Position numbers and translations under genes: made by a program. Shown here one piece after another: positions 7,274 to 10,010 of a DNA stretch of 10,010 nucleotides. Position 1 is the first letter of the stretch. Every line of letters begins with the position of its first letter. The DNA is from CAIUSP01 sp040375675 (GTDB taxonomy: Bacteria > Actinomycetota > Thermoleophilia > Solirubrobacterales > 70-9), in the NCBI GenBank assembly GCA_040375675.1, contig JBEIRY010000064.1, forward strand, positions 1 to 10,010. Reading direction: 5' to 3'. Under the pieces are notes generated by a model. It saw nothing but the letters and a program-made list of their open reading frames with translations, did no database searches and was not told where the DNA came from.

Positions 7274-7929
7274 CTGACCTCTGCTTTCTGGAGCGAATCT
7301 CCACCGGCCTGTCCGATCGCGATCAATGACTTGGTCCAAGGCCCGACCCGCTCACGCAGGATCTCTGCGCCCGGAAACAGGCTCGAGAGACCCTCCGAGG
7401 TGAGCAAAGTGATCTCGTCGTATGGCTCGTTTCTCACTGCTAGAGGCCAGACTTTCCGCTGGAGTGTGCGGGGAAGGAACTGGTAGCCGGGAAGCAGCAC
7501 ATGCGGCTCGACAGGAAACCACTTGTTTGGGGTCTGTACGAAGAACCTCTTGGATACCCGCTGGATCTCCGAGGCGAACCTCTCCCAGTCGGCGGGGTCG
7601 AGGTGTTCGATCACCGAGTTCGAAAACGCGATGTCGAACTCGCCATCTGCAAAGGGAAGGTCGAGAGCATCCCCCTGCCGGTAAGAGCGATTCGGTCCGT
7701 CGTAGCCCGGAAGCGATGGCTCGCGATCGATCCCGACGACCTCGATCTCTCCAGAGAGGTCGTTGAGCCAACCGGCCCTGCCGCAGCCGACATCGAGAAT
7801 CCTCTCTCCTGCCTTCGGCTCAATCTGCTCGACGAACAGCTCCAGGCGCTTCTTCCTGGCTCTCGCCGAAAGCGTCGAAGCGGCACGCGCCCTGAGTCCG
7901 GGGCGCTCGTAGGTAGGTGGCGAGGTCAA
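7270..7929 (-). CDS. Class I SAM-dependent methyltransferase, 219 aa (Methyltransf_11 type)
   Basis: A compact methyltransferase. Motif I is I-L-D-V-G-C-G-R-A-G-W-L (44-55), the ribose-binding acidic residue is Asp68 in V-V-G-I-D (64-68), then G-D-A-L-D-L-P-F (86-93), F-S-N-S-V-I-E-H-L (102-110) and V-Q-T-P-N-K-W-F-P-V-E-P-H (131-143). The last block recurs in methyltransferases of polysaccharide and O-antigen loci. The acceptor is unknown; a sugar hydroxyl or carboxyl is inferred from the neighbours. The start is TTG at 7927-7929, overlapping the TGA of the upstream methyltransferase as TTGA. GGGAAG four bases before it is a good ribosome binding site. Its own TGA overlaps the TTG of the sulfotransferase-like gene in the same way. 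Confidence 0.88.
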   Translation of the reverse strand: MTSPPTYERPGLRARAASTLSARARKKRLELFVEQIEPKAGERILDVGCGRAGWLNDLSGEIEVVGIDREPSLPGYDGPNRSYRQGDALDLPFADGEFDIAFSNSVIEHLDPADWERFASEIQRVSKRFFVQTPNKWFPVEPHVLLPGYQFLPRTLQRKVWPLAVRNEPYDEITLLTSEGLSSLFPGAEILRERVGPWTKSLIAIGQAGGDSLQKAEVS

Positions 7930-8639
7930 TCGACTTCCCAGAACTCACCGCGCCGGTACCACTCGATCAGCGACTGGCACTCGACTGCGAACTCACCTTC
8001 GAGCCGCTTTCGCCAGTCCTTGGCAACTCGCTGAACACCGGGCAGGTGGATGTCATCGAGCACGAAGGCGCAGCGCTCGGCGAGCCTCGGCTCCAGATAG
8101 GGAAGGGCAGCCCACCGTGACCAGCCGATGTCATCGGGTCCGTCGACGATCGCGAGGTCGACCGATCGGTCGGGAACGGCTACGCCGGCCATCTCGTACC
8201 ACCGCAGTGGCGCTGGCGAAGGAATCTCGCTCTGATAGTCGACGAGCGGCGCGTGGATCAACTCGATGCTTGCGGGACCCGGATCTCCGACCATTTTCTG
8301 GACCGTCTCGAGCCAGTCGGCGTTCTGATCGACCGATCGGATCTGCAGGGGAAGGTCGAGATTGCGTGCAAGCGCGACGAGGATCGCAGTCATCACCCCT
8401 GAGCCGAACTCGAGGATGTTCTCTCTGCGATTGATCACGATCTCGTTGCAGATCTGGCGGGCGAGGTCGGGATTTACCGAGTAGATGCTCCAGGGCAGGT
8501 ACCGATCGCCGATCAGCGGCTGGAGAGCAGCCATCGAGTAGCCGGCGCCTGAACGGCCGATGCGCCAATCGCGGATCGAGAGCCGCGCGGTCCTCGGCAA
8601 GGTCGACAGGTTGGTTCGGATTCGCTTGAAAGAACTCAT
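7926..8639 (-). CDS. SAM-dependent methyltransferase-like protein, 237 aa
   Basis: A Rossmann methyltransferase-like fold with I-L-E-F-G-S-G-V-M-T-A (75-85, motif I), S-V-D-Q-N (102-106), L-A-I-V-D-G-P-D-D-I-G (162-172) and F-V-L-D-D-I-H-L-P-G (192-201). The D-G-P and D-D-I-H blocks resemble the Methyltransf_24-type group. The N-terminal 40 residues are basic. The substrate is unknown; glycan modification is inferred from the operon. The ATG at 8637-8639 and the next three codons (MSSF) lie inside the 95-bp direct repeat, so the start is identical to that of the unrelated ATP-grasp gene upstream; both begin MSSF[K/E]R[I/M]R. No clear Shine-Dalgarno is seen in the 9-bp gap to the previous stop, so reinitiation after that stop is plausible. 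Confidence 0.8.
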   Translation of the reverse strand: MSSFKRIRTNLSTLPRTARLSIRDWRIGRSGAGYSMAALQPLIGDRYLPWSIYSVNPDLARQICNEIVINRRENILEFGSGVMTAILVALARNLDLPLQIRSVDQNADWLETVQKMVGDPGPASIELIHAPLVDYQSEIPSPAPLRWYEMAGVAVPDRSVDLAIVDGPDDIGWSRWAALPYLEPRLAERCAFVLDDIHLPGVQRVAKDWRKRLEGEFAVECQSLIEWYRRGEFWEVD

Positions 8640-8722
8640 CTTGCGGGCCTAGGCCTTCTCCGTATTTGCTGAATCGAGGAGGCGCTCTTGGTCGGGCCAG
8701 TACGCACCGAGTTCGAAGTCGA
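8628..8722. repeat. 95-bp perfect direct repeat, copy 1
   Basis: Identical base for base to 9624-9718, at a constant offset of 996. On the minus strand it encodes the last 23 codons (residues 306-328) and stop of the complete ATP-grasp gene, then the 9-bp spacer 8640-8648, then the first four codons (MSSF) of the 237-residue methyltransferase-like gene. Identity breaks at 8723 (G versus A) and at 8627 (T versus C), with weaker similarity continuing to about 8620. The perfect 10-bp palindrome GGCCTAGGCC (8646-8655) contains the stop codon. Confidence 0.97.
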
Positions 8723-9635
8723 GCGATACCGGCCTGAACGGGAGCATCGCATCGCCTGTGTAGGGAGTGAGTTCGGAGAAATAGAACTGATCACGGTCGA
8801 GGAGAAAATCCACCCGGAGAGCGTCGAATCCTTCAGCCAAGGATTCTGCGAACCGCCGCGCCTGCTGCAGGCAGGTTGGCATCGGGATCTCGCCAGGGTC
8901 GGAGTCGTCGAGTTGGGAACCGATCATCTCCCAGTCAGGGTAGAAGAGCACCACCAGGTGTTGGTGACCTCGACCCTGATCGAGTTGCCAGAGGGCCACC
9001 TTTCCATCGAAGAGGTAGCACTTGAGGTCAGGCGGAACCATCTCTCCGCTACCTACGAATTTCTCTACGAGGTAGCAGCGCTCGGCCTTGGTGTACCCCC
9101 AGGGCCAGCGCCACGCCGAAGGGCCAAATGGCATGTCCAGCCAATCGGCAGTTTGTTGCGCCAGTCGAATCGTCGAGGCAAGATCGAGTTGTCCGCGCCC
9201 TTGGTGAATCAGCCCGCTGGCGTTGTTCGGCTTCAGGATCCATCGCTCAGGCAGCTCGAGCCGAGCAAGCTCTCGCAAGTCATCCCCTGCCCAGATCAAC
9301 TCAGGAACTGGTAACTGCGGGCAGCGTTGGAGTGCGAAACGCTTGGCCGCAAGCTTGTCGCAGCACATGGCGATCTCGGGTCGACGGTCGAAGAGGATCC
9401 GCCAGAGAACACGTTCGTTGAAGCTTCTGGGCGGGCTCAGTCGGGGCCAGTGGTGGTGCCCATTGAGAAACCTCAGCTTCCAAGCGAGACGGGGCGGGAG
9501 CCTCTTGCCGACTGCGTGGGCCAATTCCCGATGGCGCTTGATCATGCGCCAGCTGTGCTCTACCTCGCTCGAAGAGGTAGCAGGCGCATCAGGCCGGCCC
9601 TGAAACGAGTCTCGCATTCGCTCGAAAGAACTCAT
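8649..9635 (-). CDS. TupA-like ATP-grasp protein, complete copy
   Basis: A 328-residue protein with TupA-like ATP-grasp hallmarks. S-F-N-E-R-V-L-W-R-I-L (71-81) and a C-D-K motif (92-94) come first, then W-I-L-K-P-N-N-A-S-G (132-141), E-K-F-V-G (191-195), D-L-K-C-Y-L-F-D-G-K (203-212), L-R-V-D-F-L (273-278) and F-S-E-L-T-P-Y-T-G-D (286-295), the last two giving the expected metal/ATP acidic residues. ATP-grasp enzymes join a carboxylate to an amine through an acyl-phosphate. The founding TupA is tied to teichuronopeptide synthesis in alkaliphilic Bacillus, so amide substitution of a uronic-acid glycan is a fair inference here. Residues 306-328 are identical at DNA level to the end of the next ATP-grasp gene upstream, yet the sequence just before them is clearly different. 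ATG at 9635 lies in the repeat; ATG at codon 31 is an alternative start that skips a poorly conserved leader. Confidence 0.82.
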   Translation of the reverse strand: MSSFERMRDSFQGRPDAPATSSSEVEHSWRMIKRHRELAHAVGKRLPPRLAWKLRFLNGHHHWPRLSPPRSFNERVLWRILFDRRPEIAMCCDKLAAKRFALQRCPQLPVPELIWAGDDLRELARLELPERWILKPNNASGLIHQGRGQLDLASTIRLAQQTADWLDMPFGPSAWRWPWGYTKAERCYLVEKFVGSGEMVPPDLKCYLFDGKVALWQLDQGRGHQHLVVLFYPDWEMIGSQLDDSDPGEIPMPTCLQQARRFAESLAEGFDALRVDFLLDRDQFYFSELTPYTGDAMLPFRPVSLDFELGAYWPDQERLLDSANTEKA

Positions 9636-9718
9636 CTTGCGGGCCTAGGCCTTCTCCGTATTTGCTGAATCGAGGAGGCGCTCTTGGTCGGGCCAGTACG
9701 CACCGAGTTCGAAGTCGA
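9624..9718. repeat. 95-bp perfect direct repeat, copy 2
   Basis: Second copy of the 95-bp repeat. On the minus strand it covers the last 23 codons and stop of the truncated ATP-grasp gene, the spacer 9636-9644 and the first four codons of the complete ATP-grasp gene. The palindrome GGCCTAGGCC recurs at 9642-9651. Recombination between the two copies would remove or duplicate exactly 996 bp, one whole gene, with all neighbouring frames intact. Confidence 0.97.
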
Positions 9719-10010
9719 AACTCCGAGGCCAGTACTGCACCAGACCGTCCACCGGGTAGACGGTGGCCTCACCGAACCAGAGCTCTCCACCCCAGTAGAA
9801 GAGATCTACTCGGGTGGAATCCAGACCGCTTGCCGCAGCGACCTCCTCCACGGCTTCCCGAAAGCCGGGGATGGGAGCAACTGGTCGATCGAGAGCGATC
9901 GCTCGTTCCTTGCGGCTTACCGGCAGCAAGTTGAATTCGGGGTCGTAGAAAGAGCACTCTCCATGCGGATACTCGGTTACGCGCCAGGTAATCAGGATCG
10001 TCCGTAGCTC
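9645..10010 (-). CDS. Second TupA-like ATP-grasp protein, C-terminal part (runs off right edge)
   Basis: The frame is open from the right edge to a TAG at 9645-9647, giving the last 121 residues; the start lies outside the window. Visible blocks are S-F-Y-D-P-E-F (20-26), T-R-V-D-L-F-Y-W-G-G-E-L-W-F-G-E-A-T (fragment residues 68-85) and the shared 23-residue tail. These parallel L-R-V-D-F-L...F-S-E-L-T of the complete ATP-grasp gene downstream. The Glu in F-G-E-A-T corresponds to the acidic residue of F-S-E-L-T. Reading only from the TTG at 9927-9929 would cut the protein short artificially, because codons upstream remain open and protein-like. It is the most upstream operon gene in view. Function is inferred as for its neighbour: ATP-dependent amide-bond formation on a glycan or precursor. 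Confidence 0.78.
   Translation of the reverse strand, partial: ELRTILITWRVTEYPHGECSFYDPEFNLLPVSRKERAIALDRPVAPIPGFREAVEEVAAASGLDSTRVDLFYWGGELWFGEATVYPVDGLVQYWPRSFDFELGAYWPDQERLLDSANTEKA

Noticed and set aside
8688..9314. Plus-strand 208-residue frame opposite the ATP-grasp gene, whose start (MVGPVRTEFEVE) recurs at 9684
   Set aside because: The recurrence is only the antisense of the 95-bp repeat; the minus-strand ATP-grasp reading has the family motifs.
8628..9718. CRISPR array or insertion-sequence ends
   Set aside because: There are only two 95-bp copies, directly oriented, with a coding gene between them; there are no short regular spacers, no terminal inverted repeats and no transposase.

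Overview
The window is part of a surface-polysaccharide (capsule/exopolysaccharide) biosynthesis locus from a GC-rich bacterium. The rich GC content, the frequent GTG and TTG starts and the 4-base gene overlaps suit an actinobacterium. The style, including a very high GATC density, suggests the Thermoleophilia/Solirubrobacterales group, but that placement is inference. No rRNA, tRNA, CRISPR array, transposase or gene-free stretch over 300 bases was seen.

Left part (1-5561): a minus-strand gene for a secreted, proline-rich protein runs off the left edge. It is divergent from a membrane O-antigen ligase/Wzy-type polymerase with a C-terminal TPR tail (301-2277, +). This converges, 2 bp apart, on a translationally coupled minus-strand pair: a WecG/TagA/CpsF glycosyltransferase (3707-4546) followed by a polyprenyl-phosphate glycosylphosphotransferase (2280-3710). 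Divergent from that pair, with overlapping start codons, is a GDP-mannose 3,5-epimerase (4545-5561, +).

Right part (5568-10010): a tight minus-strand operon reads from the right edge leftward. Its order is a TupA-like ATP-grasp gene (cut by the window), a second TupA-like ATP-grasp gene, two SAM-dependent methyltransferases, a sulfotransferase-fold protein and a third methyltransferase. Gaps are 9 bp or less, or the genes overlap by 1-4 bp. I recognise no glycosyltransferase in it, so it looks like a decoration operon.

How they may work together: the glycosylphosphotransferase primes undecaprenyl phosphate with a sugar-1-phosphate and the WecG-family enzyme adds a following sugar. The epimerase supplies an unusual GDP-L-hexose, the right-hand operon adds methyl, amide-linked and possibly sulfate groups, and the Wzy/ligase-type protein polymerises or transfers the chain. 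A flippase and a chain-length regulator are not in the window.

The most unusual feature is a perfect 95-bp direct repeat (8628-8722 and 9624-9718, period 996 bp). It spans the 3' end of each ATP-grasp gene, the 9-bp spacer and the first four codons of whatever gene follows. The middle ATP-grasp gene is therefore an exactly gene-sized unit that recombination could insert or remove without breaking a reading frame.
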